A model generated the notes under the pieces. That model was not told the origin of the DNA and did no database searches. It saw nothing but the letters and a program-made list of their open reading frames with translations. Both the position numbers and the translations under genes were made by a program. Positions 37,528 to 45,620 of a stretch of DNA of 64,000 bases are shown piece by piece. Positions within the stretch are counted from its first letter, which is position 1. Each line of letters opens with the position of its first letter. Origin of the DNA: Calothrix sp. 336/3 (GTDB taxonomy: Bacteria > Cyanobacteriota > Cyanobacteriia > Cyanobacteriales > Nostocaceae); NCBI RefSeq assembly GCF_000734895.2, contig NZ_CP011382.1, forward strand, positions 1,032,700 to 1,096,699, read 5' to 3'.

Positions 37528-38409
37528 ATCTCAGTACCATTTTATTTGACCATACAACTCTAATCTATTTGGACTTAGGCAGCAGTCCCGTTTTGTTGTA
37601 CAACTAGCAGGGATCATCGCCAATGCTAGATAAAGGAATGAAAAGTTATTCTAATGATTGTGATAATTGATAACTGTTGAAATCTCGGCGATATCCTCCA
37701 ACTGACGATTGCACTACACCCTGATCATCTCCAGGAATTACCATATATATTGACTATCGGCTTACAAAACAAAAAAATAATAGACTTTTATCTATAAGAA
37801 GCATCTTAACTTTTTCTCAATGATTACGATTTAAAGGGTATTAATTTGTCCATAAAAAATGTACACTACTATTCATTAGTTTAATCAGAGTGTTCAGTAA
37901 AACTTAATTTCTTGCTTGTCAAAAATAGTGAGTAGTTTTGGAGTATGTTTTTTTTACTCTGTATTCTCTTTTCTATTGTTGAGAACAGTAATTAACAAAC
38001 TGCATAACATAGTGAACAGGCAAGGTGATTTATTATCTTGCAAGCTTTGCTATACGCTGATGAGGAATTAATTTGCATATCCAAAGGAGTATTGATGGAG
38101 TAAACATTGTATACAGGGTTATTGGGCAGGCTATTCTGTGAAGTTCAAGGCAATTTACCAATAATTTTACAAACATATATCACAGAAAGACTTTTCTATT
38201 TCCGCTTTCGTTTTCTAGCTGAGTAGTTTCAGTTTTTTTGCTTGAAATATAGACCTTATCCGATGCCATATTTTTTGGCATAGTTTTAAGCTACCTATAT
38301 TTTTGCTGGTTCATCTTACCTTTTCTTGTTGAGCGCACATTACATAGACATGCAAATCACGAATAAAATTCATTTTCGCAATCTCCGGAGCTATCTATTT
38401 GGCAGTACT
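37528..38409. other. Long gene-free region upstream of the sbtA locus
   Basis: About 880 AT-rich bases. A short hairpin TGCCA/TGGCA lies near 38263-38280. I see no coding frame and could not place NdhR or CmpR binding sites by eye, although sbtA genes are usually under such control. Confidence 0.35.
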
Positions 38410-38544
38410 CTAACGCTGCTCTCTGAACTCAACGAGTGAATAACCATAAGCCCTGTCTACAGATTCTCGTGCAGCACCTGTGCTGTAAGGATGAAGCGCT
38501 TCATTCTCACTCTCTATTAACTCTTTAAAGTTCATCTCGTTCAT
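38410..38544 (-). CDS. Candidate 44-residue small protein divergent from sbtA
   Basis: An ATG frame of 44 codons reading FKELIESENEALHPYSTGAA, then RESVDRAYGYSLVEFREQR. The composition is protein-like (mixed charge, few rare residues), G+C is about 44% against roughly 35% around it, and AGGAG stands 11 bases before the ATG. It is divergent from sbtA with 43 bases between starts. Against it: length, and two 14-base palindromes inside it (38472-38485 and 38491-38504) that could instead be an operator. No homologue is known to me; it may be the tail of a lost gene. Confidence 0.4.
   Translation of the reverse strand: MNEMNFKELIESENEALHPYSTGAARESVDRAYGYSLVEFREQR
38472..38504. promoter_or_regulatory. 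Two adjacent 14-base palindromes upstream of sbtA
   Basis: CAGCACCTGTGCTG (6-bp arms, centre CT) and the perfect palindrome ATGAAGCGCTTCAT are separated by five bases, about 85-115 bases before the sbtA start. They may bind a dimeric regulator of sbtA, or be coincidental codons of the small frame that overlaps them. Confidence 0.35.
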
Positions 38545-38587
38545 TTATTGTAACACTCCTCTTAAGAGGATACACAAGGAGGCATTC

Positions 38588-39700
38588 GTGGATTTTTTGT
38601 CCCTGTTCGTGAAAGACTTCCTGCTTCAATTGCAGTCCCCAACACTCGCCTTTCTAATTGGTGGAATGATTATTGCTGCCCTCGGTAGCGAATTGGTCAT
38701 TCCCGAATCGATTTGTACGATCATCGTCTTCATGCTGCTCATGAAAATTGGTCTGACCGGTGGAATTGCGATCCGTAATTCCAACCTAACAGAGATGGTG
38801 TTACCGATGATCTTTGCTGTCATAACAGGGATTGTGATTGTATTCATCGCCCGTTATACATTAGCCAAGCTGCCGAAGGTCAAAACCGTGGATGCGATCG
38901 CCACCGGGGGTTTGTTTGGAGCCGTGAGTGGTTCTACCATGGCTGCCGGACTAACGGTACTGGAACAAGCAAAAATGCCATACGAAGAATGGGCTGGCGC
39001 ACTCTATCCCTTCATGGATATCCCAGCGCTCGTAACTGCAATTGTGATCGCCAACATTTATCTCAACAAGAAGAAGCGTAAAGAAGCAGCCTACTCCACT
39101 GAGCAGCCCGTTGCGGCTGGTGATTATCCCGATCAAAAAGATTATCCCAGCACCCGACAGGAGTATCTCAGCCAACAGCAAGATGCTGGGGATAACAAGG
39201 TCAAAATATGGCCGATCATCGAGGAAAGCCTCCGGGGTCCTGCCCTCTCAGCAATGTTGTTAGGTCTGGCTCTTGGCATATTCACCCAGCCGGAAAGTGT
39301 CTATAAAAGCTTCTACGATCCCCTCTTCCGTGGCTTGCTTTCAATCTTGATGCTGGTTATGGGGATAGAGGCTTGGTCACGGGTTGGCGAACTGCGTAAG
39401 GTAGCCCAGTGGTACGTTGTATATAGTGTGGTGGCACCGTTTATCCATGGACTAATCGCCTTCGGTCTAGGCATGGTTGCCCACTACACCATGAACTTCA
39501 GCATGGGCGGTGTTGTGATCCTAGCTGTCATCGCCTCCTCTAGTTCAGACATCTCAGGTCCTCCTACGTTGCGAGCTGGTATCCCGTCAGCTAATCCATC
39601 TGCCTATATAGGCGCATCCACAGCCGTCGGTACGCCAGTTGCGATCGGCTTGTGTATACCGTTCTTCCTTGGACTTGCCCAAGCGCTCGGCGGCAAGTAA
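38588..39700 (+). CDS. sbtA: Sodium-dependent bicarbonate transporter SbtA
   Basis: 370 residues, matching known SbtA (about 370-374). It imports HCO3- with Na+ across the plasma membrane as part of the CO2-concentrating mechanism. Two inverted halves of five helices: LAFLIGGMIIAALGSELVIP, LLMKIGLTGGIAIRNSNLTE and GAVSGSTMAAGLTVLEQAKM in the first; VILAVIASSSSDISGPPTLR then AGIPSANPSAYIGAS in the second, the latter carrying the substrate-site serines. A hydrophilic loop lies between (about 160-205). It starts at GTG with AAGGAGG six bases upstream. sbtB follows. Base composition is near 55% G+C, well above the neighbourhood. Confidence 0.95.
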   Translation: MDFLSLFVKDFLLQLQSPTLAFLIGGMIIAALGSELVIPESICTIIVFMLLMKIGLTGGIAIRNSNLTEMVLPMIFAVITGIVIVFIARYTLAKLPKVKTVDAIATGGLFGAVSGSTMAAGLTVLEQAKMPYEEWAGALYPFMDIPALVTAIVIANIYLNKKKRKEAAYSTEQPVAAGDYPDQKDYPSTRQEYLSQQQDAGDNKVKIWPIIEESLRGPALSAMLLGLALGIFTQPESVYKSFYDPLFRGLLSILMLVMGIEAWSRVGELRKVAQWYVVYSVVAPFIHGLIAFGLGMVAHYTMNFSMGGVVILAVIASSSSDISGPPTLRAGIPSANPSAYIGASTAVGTPVAIGLCIPFFLGLAQALGGK

Positions 39701-39776
39701 TTCCAGACAGGTTGAGGTCTGTCAGCGCTCCCTTGACCAGGCAGACCAAGTAGATCAAGTAGATCAATGTACATAA

Positions 39777-40127
<351 letters not shown>

Positions 40128-40214
40128 ATCGAGACGACGCACCACGAAAGGAACAAGCGAGCCTGCTAGTTTATCTGGGTCAGACGGCTATTGCATCAAG
40201 ACAAGGTAGACCCT

Positions 40215-40242
40215 AAAAGCCGAGGTCATGACCTCGGCTTTT
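40215..40242. terminator. Perfect 28-base palindromic terminator after sbtB
   Basis: AAAAGCCGAGGTC pairs fully with GACCTCGGCTTTT around a central AT, so both strands show a GC-rich stem ending in T-rich sequence. It ends sbtAB transcripts and separates them from the antiporter gene 100 bases on. Confidence 0.9.
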
Positions 40243-40343
40243 GAGTAACCATGTTTCCCGCAGTACCTTGCCCCTGGCGCAGAAGTCATTCGCTCACAGT
40301 TTTATGACTCCCTCAAACCCTTAACCTTCATCCCTTTAAACTC

Positions 40344-41738
40344 ATGATTTTGTCCAACATTCTGCCTCCTGCTTTCAGTAGGGAAATAGCTCCGATACCG
40401 TTCCTGGCAACTGTTGTTGCTGAGGATGCACCCATTATTCTGTCTGGTGTATTGCTGACGCTGGTGGTGATTTATCTGGCTAGCAAGTTCGGCGCAGAGG
40501 TCGCTAGGCGATTGGATTTTCCGCCCGTCCTGGGGGAACTAGTCGCCGGTGTGATTGTCGGCGTTTCGGCATTGCACCTGGTGATCTTTCCTGAAGGGGG
40601 ACTGTCTGCCTCTGACTCGGTGATTATGACGGCGCTGCAAGGCTTGAACCAATTGACACCGGATGCACTGACACGGATATTTGAGTCGCAAAGTGAAGTG
40701 ATTTCGGTGCTGGCTGAAATCGGCGTGATTATTCTGCTGTTTGAAATTGGACTGGAATCCGATCTGCGGCAACTCAAGGAAGTGGGAATTCAAGCCACGG
40801 TTGTTGCCTGTGTTGGGGTGGCAGCACCTTTTGCGGCGGGTACGGCAGGATTGATGTTGCTGTTTCATGTGGCGGCGATTCCGGCAATTTTTGCGGGGGC
40901 AGCGTTAACGGCAACGAGTATTGGTATTACCTCTAAAGTTTTATCGGAGTTAGGTCAACTCAAGTCGAAAGAAGGGCAAATCATTGTCGGTGCGGCGGTG
41001 ATTGATGATGTCCTCGGCATTATTGTCTTGGCGGTGGTGGCAAGTTTAGCCAAAACAGGTGAAGTTGATATTGCTAATGTCATTTACTTGATTGTCAGCG
41101 CTACGGCATTTTTGATTGGCTCGATTTTGTTGGGGGGTGTATTTAACAAAACTTTTGTGGCGATCGTAGATCAGCTCAAAACCCGTGGAAATATAGTGAT
41201 TCCGGCTTTCATCTTCGCCTTCTTCATGGCATTTTTAGGTAACGCCATTCACCTCGAAGCGATTTTAGGTGCTTTTGCAGCAGGCTTGGTGCTTGATGAA
41301 ACCGATGCCCGGAACGAATTAGATGAATTGATCAAACCGATCGCTGATTTACTTGTACCGATTTTCTTTGTCACCGTCGGCGCACGGGCTGATTTGGGCG
41401 TATTAAACCCAGCCATTCCTGAAAATCGGGCAGGACTGTTGATTGCTGTCTTTTTGATGGGGGTGGCGATCGCGGGCAAACTAGTAACTGGCTGGGCAGT
41501 GTTTGGAATACCCGGAGTCAATCGCCTCGCGATCGGGGTGGGGATGATTCCCCGTGGAGAAGTAGGTTTAGTCTTTGCAGGTATTGGTGCTGCTAGCGGA
41601 ATCTTAGATAAACCTTTGCAAGTAGCTATTATCATCATGGTAATTTTAACTACCTTTGTGGCTCCTCCCTTACTGCGAGTTGTCTTTAAAGAACCTACCC
41701 AAGGTGAAGCCGATAAATATTTGGAAACCTCTAAATAA
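40344..41738 (+). CDS. CPA2-family Na+(K+)/H+ antiporter, NhaS3-like
   Basis: 464 residues with about 12-13 helices. LDFPPVLGELVAGVIVGVSA is the CPA2 helix-2 signature, IGVIILLFEIGLESDLRQLK a TM4-like segment, and VGAAVIDDVLGIIVLAVVAS carries the Asp-Asp ion site. ANAIHLEAIL-like sequence and FFVTVGARADL follow. The length fits NhaS3-type thylakoid or plasma-membrane antiporters. Placed right after sbtAB, it would restore the Na+ gradient that SbtA consumes. G+C falls from about 50% at the start to near 43% at the end. Confidence 0.88.
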   Translation: MILSNILPPAFSREIAPIPFLATVVAEDAPIILSGVLLTLVVIYLASKFGAEVARRLDFPPVLGELVAGVIVGVSALHLVIFPEGGLSASDSVIMTALQGLNQLTPDALTRIFESQSEVISVLAEIGVIILLFEIGLESDLRQLKEVGIQATVVACVGVAAPFAAGTAGLMLLFHVAAIPAIFAGAALTATSIGITSKVLSELGQLKSKEGQIIVGAAVIDDVLGIIVLAVVASLAKTGEVDIANVIYLIVSATAFLIGSILLGGVFNKTFVAIVDQLKTRGNIVIPAFIFAFFMAFLGNAIHLEAILGAFAAGLVLDETDARNELDELIKPIADLLVPIFFVTVGARADLGVLNPAIPENRAGLLIAVFLMGVAIAGKLVTGWAVFGIPGVNRLAIGVGMIPRGEVGLVFAGIGAASGILDKPLQVAIIIMVILTTFVAPPLLRVVFKEPTQGEADKYLETSK

Positions 41739-41753
41739 ATATCTGTGACTATT

Positions 41754-41809
41754 TCAGATATCTGACTTCCACCCTAAAACTGCAAAGCTTTGAGAAGTCG
41801 GGTATCTGA
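41754..41809. repeat. Dispersed hairpin repeat downstream of the antiporter gene
   Basis: TCAGATATCTGACTT pairs with AAGTCGGGTATCTGA (15 bp, two wobbles) around a 26-base loop. Same family as the hairpin at 12936-12967 behind pepP. Confidence 0.6.
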
Positions 41810-41840
41810 ACCTAGGGAATTATCACAATTTAATCAAACC

Positions 41841-42194
41841 TTAGGAACGTGATTCTAACTTGGCAACTCTTCCTTCCAATCCTTTAACTTGCTGCTTCAG
41901 TTCAATAATTAAAGTCGATAATCTGTCAATGATTTTATCTTTCTCTGATTGGGAAAGATTTCGTTTAGGAGAGGAATTATTTTGACGATTCTGAGAAAGT
42001 TGGGGAGAGTTGCGAACTTGACCTAGTTGGGATTGAATTTGATTAACTTGGGATTCTAAGCGGTTAATCTCAGATTCTAAATTACTCAAACGAGAGTCTA
42101 ACTGTTGGGAGTAAGCTGGATGGATGAATGTAGTCACCCAAGTGGTTACTAAGACAGTTAGCAAAAGAATGGCAAACTTGAGATTTTTGTACAT
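41841..42194 (-). CDS. Small exported coiled-coil protein
   Basis: 117 residues from ATG 42194; a frame upstream to 42233 adds 13. A signal peptide or anchor (FAILLLTVLVTTWVTTFIHP then AYSQQ) precedes a heptad region (LDSRLSNLESEINRLESQVN, QIQSQLGQVR), a polar Asn/Ser/Pro linker and a second coil (DRLSTLIIELKQQVKGLEGR). Probably a periplasmic oligomeric protein. No family name recognised. Confidence 0.7.
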   Translation of the reverse strand: MYKNLKFAILLLTVLVTTWVTTFIHPAYSQQLDSRLSNLESEINRLESQVNQIQSQLGQVRNSPQLSQNRQNNSSPKRNLSQSEKDKIIDRLSTLIIELKQQVKGLEGRVAKLESRS

Positions 42195-42241
42195 AAAAAT
42201 AAATAAGATGTATTGGTAAGTAGAAAAGTGCAATTAAATAT

Positions 42242-42498
42242 AAAACCTTTTTAATGGACTGACACCGCTAAAGTAGTGCATTAGGTTTTGAATTTAACGT
42301 GAGTTCGATGAGCTTGGATACTTAGATAAATCGATAAAAACCTGTCCCAACGGGGATTATAAATCCCGGTATCATATCCAAAGTCCATTAAAAATGGACT
42401 CGAGATGCAAATTGAATCCTTTGCTATCAGTCCTCTTGTAGAGGACTTCAGCTATTAGACGGCGATTTTTAATCGCTGGCTAGAACCGTCGAACTCAC
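42242..42498. other. Multi-hairpin element, possible structured RNA or MITE
   Basis: A first stem-loop is closed by AAAACCT (42242-42248) and AGGTTTT (42283-42289). A second, larger domain is closed by GTGAGTTCGA (42299-42308) with TCGAACTCAC (42489-42498). Inside it stand perfect hairpins at 42353-42367 (GGGATT/AATCCC), 42382-42400 (AGTCCATT/AATGGACT), 42429-42447 (AGTCCTCT/AGAGGACT) and 42462-42476 (GCGAT/ATCGC). A further AATGGACT copy lies at 42253-42260. There is no open frame. It could be a non-coding RNA or a non-autonomous mobile element; the strand is undecided. Confidence 0.55.
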
Positions 42499-42604
42499 AT
42501 TAATTTATAGGGCGTTAAAGCGCAACTACGAACCTTTTTTATTGCATCATTCGTGTCAATCCACTACCTTTGATTAAACCTGGCTACTTATGCGCCTCTC
42601 TGTA

Positions 42605-44098
42605 TTAATTATCTGCTTGGAGATGGGCAAATAAGCTTTGCCAATTGACTAAACCAACCTGCTTATCACTCGACTTAACTTCAAAGGTGACGTTACAAAG
42701 TTGTGCTTGATTAAGAGCTTGTAGACAAATTTCCGCGACATCATCCCGACTGATTTTACCGCGAATATTATCACCTTGTTCCACAATTATTTCTTTGTTG
42801 CCTGCCTCTTCTGTTAAAGCGCAGGGGCGGATAATTGTGTAGGGGATACCACTATTTCTAATACTATCTTCTCCCTTGAGTTTCCAGGTTAAAATCCCTC
42901 CCAATTGGTCATTTAATCTGACTGCTGGTGGCTCTTCATCTAGATTAATTCCTGGTCTTCCGGGACGGGTGACACCTGCGGAACTGACAAGGACAAATTG
43001 TGGGGTTTTGGCTGCTCCGTAGGCTTTCATTGACTCAATTTCTAGAGTAAACAGACCCGGTGTAAAATTGGGATTTAAGGCTCCATCATATTCAAATTTA
43101 CTGAGCATAAATTGGAAGGAACGAATTTTTGTCCTATCAATGGGGGGGCAATCTTTGACTGATTTTGCACGGAAGACGGGAACTAAATCAGCAAAGGGAA
43201 TTTCTACATCTATCCAAGTATTAGCAATTGTATCAAAGGAGTAACTGTAGCCAACCCCATCCCAAACAGTTTCTGTCCGCAGAAATAGTTTATAACGTTG
43301 ACCATCCCCTCGTAATCTGATTTTTATCCCTGTATAATCGGATAGATTAAAAGCGGGGTCAAAGTTTTTGGTTCTGATGGAGGCAAAACCACCGGAATTT
43401 GCCGTGGAGACATTACCAGAAAATAATGCACTTCCGGAGATTAATTGCATATTACTACTACTCACACCACCCATGACCACATCATCTAATGCACCCCAAA
43501 TGTATTTTAAATCTGCTGTGGGTTGGGTAAAATCAAAGATGAATTTTTCTCCGGGAAGGGAGAGATGTTTTTGAGTCGCTTCTACCAAGTTTTTGACTCC
43601 TTGATATTCCACTCTTTCCGGGGTATCACCGACAATTTCCGGTTGATAAAATTGCACTCCTTGGTAATATTTGGCTCTTTCTGGGGTATCACCTTGTACT
43701 GGTTGCACACGTACTGCGGTACAACAAATGACAGCTTGAATATTGCCGACAACTAGGGGAGAAAGGGTTTCTGGTTGGGTAATATCACCCAGTACTAAAT
43801 CTACCTCATCACCCAGAATTGCCCTAGCTTTGTCGATATCTCTAACTAGACATCTAACGGGATAACCTTGAGATATCAGCTTTTTCACAACTCTTTTCCC
43901 GACACCACCTGTTGCTCCTGCTACGAGAATGACACCCACTTTCTTTGCTCCACTGGGTTGATTTTGATTACTGGGGGATTTCCCACTGAGATTATTGATC
44001 AGATTTTGTATCCAGTTGATGGGAGGGGCAACTTCAAAATAGGAAAGGGTTTGGATAAATCTGCTTAAATCCCAGGATTCACGTTTTTTCTCTGTCAT
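42605..44098 (-). CDS. NAD(P)-binding SDR-like protein with inserted CIA30 domain
   Basis: 497 residues. An atypical-SDR Rossmann start (VGVILVAGATGGVGKRVVKK, about 53-72) runs to about 175. A CIA30-type beta-sandwich then starts near 188 (FIFDFTQPTADLKYIWGALD, DVVMGGVSSSNMQL) and ends near 355. The SDR fold resumes at FVLVSSAGVTRPGRPG (about 363) and PYTIIRPCALT, and ends with RGKISRDDVAEICLQAL. CIA30 is named from a mitochondrial complex I assembly factor, so a role in NDH or photosynthetic complex assembly is possible. Two G-D-T-P-E-R repeats precede the insertion. Confidence 0.88.
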   Translation of the reverse strand: MTEKKRESWDLSRFIQTLSYFEVAPPINWIQNLINNLSGKSPSNQNQPSGAKKVGVILVAGATGGVGKRVVKKLISQGYPVRCLVRDIDKARAILGDEVDLVLGDITQPETLSPLVVGNIQAVICCTAVRVQPVQGDTPERAKYYQGVQFYQPEIVGDTPERVEYQGVKNLVEATQKHLSLPGEKFIFDFTQPTADLKYIWGALDDVVMGGVSSSNMQLISGSALFSGNVSTANSGGFASIRTKNFDPAFNLSDYTGIKIRLRGDGQRYKLFLRTETVWDGVGYSYSFDTIANTWIDVEIPFADLVPVFRAKSVKDCPPIDRTKIRSFQFMLSKFEYDGALNPNFTPGLFTLEIESMKAYGAAKTPQFVLVSSAGVTRPGRPGINLDEEPPAVRLNDQLGGILTWKLKGEDSIRNSGIPYTIIRPCALTEEAGNKEIIVEQGDNIRGKISRDDVAEICLQALNQAQLCNVTFEVKSSDKQVGLVNWQSLFAHLQADN

Positions 44099-44164
44099 AA
44101 TATATTGCTCAAATAGAGATTAAGTTTACGAGTTAGGGATAAAATATGGGGCAGGTATTTTTTA

Positions 44165-45391
44165 TTACCAATCCTCAGAATCTAAAATTGCAAGAACTGT
44201 TTTGGGTAGTAATTTATCTTTAAACCAGATAATTTTTGCGGGAACATTATCTAATTTAACGCCAGATTTTTCTAAGTTCAATCTTTCGGAGATGGCAAGA
44301 ATTAAATCATCTCTTTCTGCACGACGCACTTGGGAGAATTTTTTTTGTAAATATTCTGGTCGCCAGTATCCAACAATTTCTAAAAGATAACTTCTACCAT
44401 CGGGATGAACTAGACGAAAATCGGGTATCATAACACTACCAGGAATGGGTATTAAGTCTACTTCTCTTTCTAGTATCCATGGTGTTTTTAATTTCTCCCA
44501 CCTATCAGCAAAGGATGATTCTAACATACTATCGTAGGGTTTGCCGGGGGAGTAGTGGGTGACTAATGCACAGTCAGAATTGAGGGTAAAACGTCCAGTT
44601 TTCCAGGTATTTGTATAGAAATCACGGACTTGTAAGGTTGCGGCTAAACTCCATTTGGTGACGTGGAGCAGAGCAGGTATTAACTTGGCGATCGCCAACC
44701 CATAACGGGTACTCGGTTGAAATAAACTGGTGGGACCATCTATGGTAATTGTAAATCCATGGTCGGCATCTCCTTCGATATATGCCATTAGTTGAAATAG
44801 CTTTAAGTAACGAAATAATAGTTTATATTGTCCGGGAACATTGCGATGGGCATTAATAATTAGTTTGCTGGCTTTATAAAATACCCCTTGCACTTGTGAT
44901 AGGTTATATCTATGGATTAATGCTTCTGTTGTCGGAGCATCAAAATTAATTAAAATGCGGTTTTCAAATAAATCTGCATAGAGTCCCTGTCTTACCTGTT
45001 CCGGTAAAACTTCCTTGGTTAATTCCTCACTTAAAATACTGGCAACTTTTTCTAATGTCACCTGGGTTAATTCCTGACTGGGTACAGATTTTGCTGCCAG
45101 GGCAAATACTCTTTCTCTAAGGGTTTGGGGTTCTATGGGGCTAACAATTTCGATGGTACAAAAGCTACTTTTGAGAATATAAGCTAATCCCCTTTTTATG
45201 CGGTAATCTGTGGCATCTCCTTCTAATTCTAATAATTGGTTATCGATAAATGCTTGGGTTTTGCCGACGGCTGATTGAAAACAGGTAATTAATTCCTGGG
45301 CTAACTCTAAATTCTTACCATCAATTGTCAGCTTTTTCGGAATAATCTCTTCACCATTTTGACGATGCATTAATAAGTCAGTGGGCAGCAT
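44165..45391 (-). CDS. DUF790 protein, Bax1-like nuclease partner of XPB helicase
   Basis: 408 residues. The N-terminus MLPTDLLMHRQNGEEIIPK and the later YKLLFRYLKLFQLMAYIEGD are typical of DUF790. The C-terminal part contains PDFRLVHPDGRSYLLEIVGYW followed by LQKKFSQVRRAERDDLILAI, a PD-(D/E)XK-like nuclease core. Archaeal Bax1 belongs to this family and binds XPB to cut DNA at bubbles. The next gene upstream on the same strand (45621) is an XPB-like helicase, supporting a two-gene repair unit. Confidence 0.85.
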   Translation of the reverse strand: MLPTDLLMHRQNGEEIIPKKLTIDGKNLELAQELITCFQSAVGKTQAFIDNQLLELEGDATDYRIKRGLAYILKSSFCTIEIVSPIEPQTLRERVFALAAKSVPSQELTQVTLEKVASILSEELTKEVLPEQVRQGLYADLFENRILINFDAPTTEALIHRYNLSQVQGVFYKASKLIINAHRNVPGQYKLLFRYLKLFQLMAYIEGDADHGFTITIDGPTSLFQPSTRYGLAIAKLIPALLHVTKWSLAATLQVRDFYTNTWKTGRFTLNSDCALVTHYSPGKPYDSMLESSFADRWEKLKTPWILEREVDLIPIPGSVMIPDFRLVHPDGRSYLLEIVGYWRPEYLQKKFSQVRRAERDDLILAISERLNLEKSGVKLDNVPAKIIWFKDKLLPKTVLAILDSEDW

Positions 45392-45458
45392 GAAAAAATC
45401 CCCTAAATCTTTTAATAATGACCATTTACTAGTTATCAGTTAATAATTGGTGTCTTTT

Positions 45459-45620
45459 ATTCACTATTCACTATTTACTATTCACTGATTCAACCAACTT
45501 TGGAGGTTTAAATTCCCGTCACAAAACGTAATTGCGTTAGCGTTAGCTCTCCCGTAGGGAGCATTGCGAATTGCGAATTGCGTAGCTTGCTTCTCGCGAT
45601 AGCGAGCATTGCGAATTGTT
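45459..45620. repeat. Heptamer repeats and palindromes between DUF790 and helicase genes
   Basis: Four heptamers of ATTCACT type (45459-45486) are followed by a dispersed repeat with GCTCTCCCGTAGGGAGC, heptamers of ATTGCGA (45563-45582) and the hairpin CTCGC-GATA-GCGAG. A relative of the second part lies at 52750-52840. Confidence 0.7.

Noticed and set aside
42242..42540. tmRNA, 6S RNA or tRNA in the multi-hairpin element
   Set aside because: No tag-peptide frame, no acceptor/T-arm pair and no CCA-type end; the 6S layout of one long interrupted helix with a central bubble does not fit four separate hairpins.
45459..45620. CRISPR array in the repeat cluster
   Set aside because: Units are 7 bases in tandem without spacers, and palindromes differ from one another; this is STRR plus a dispersed repeat.
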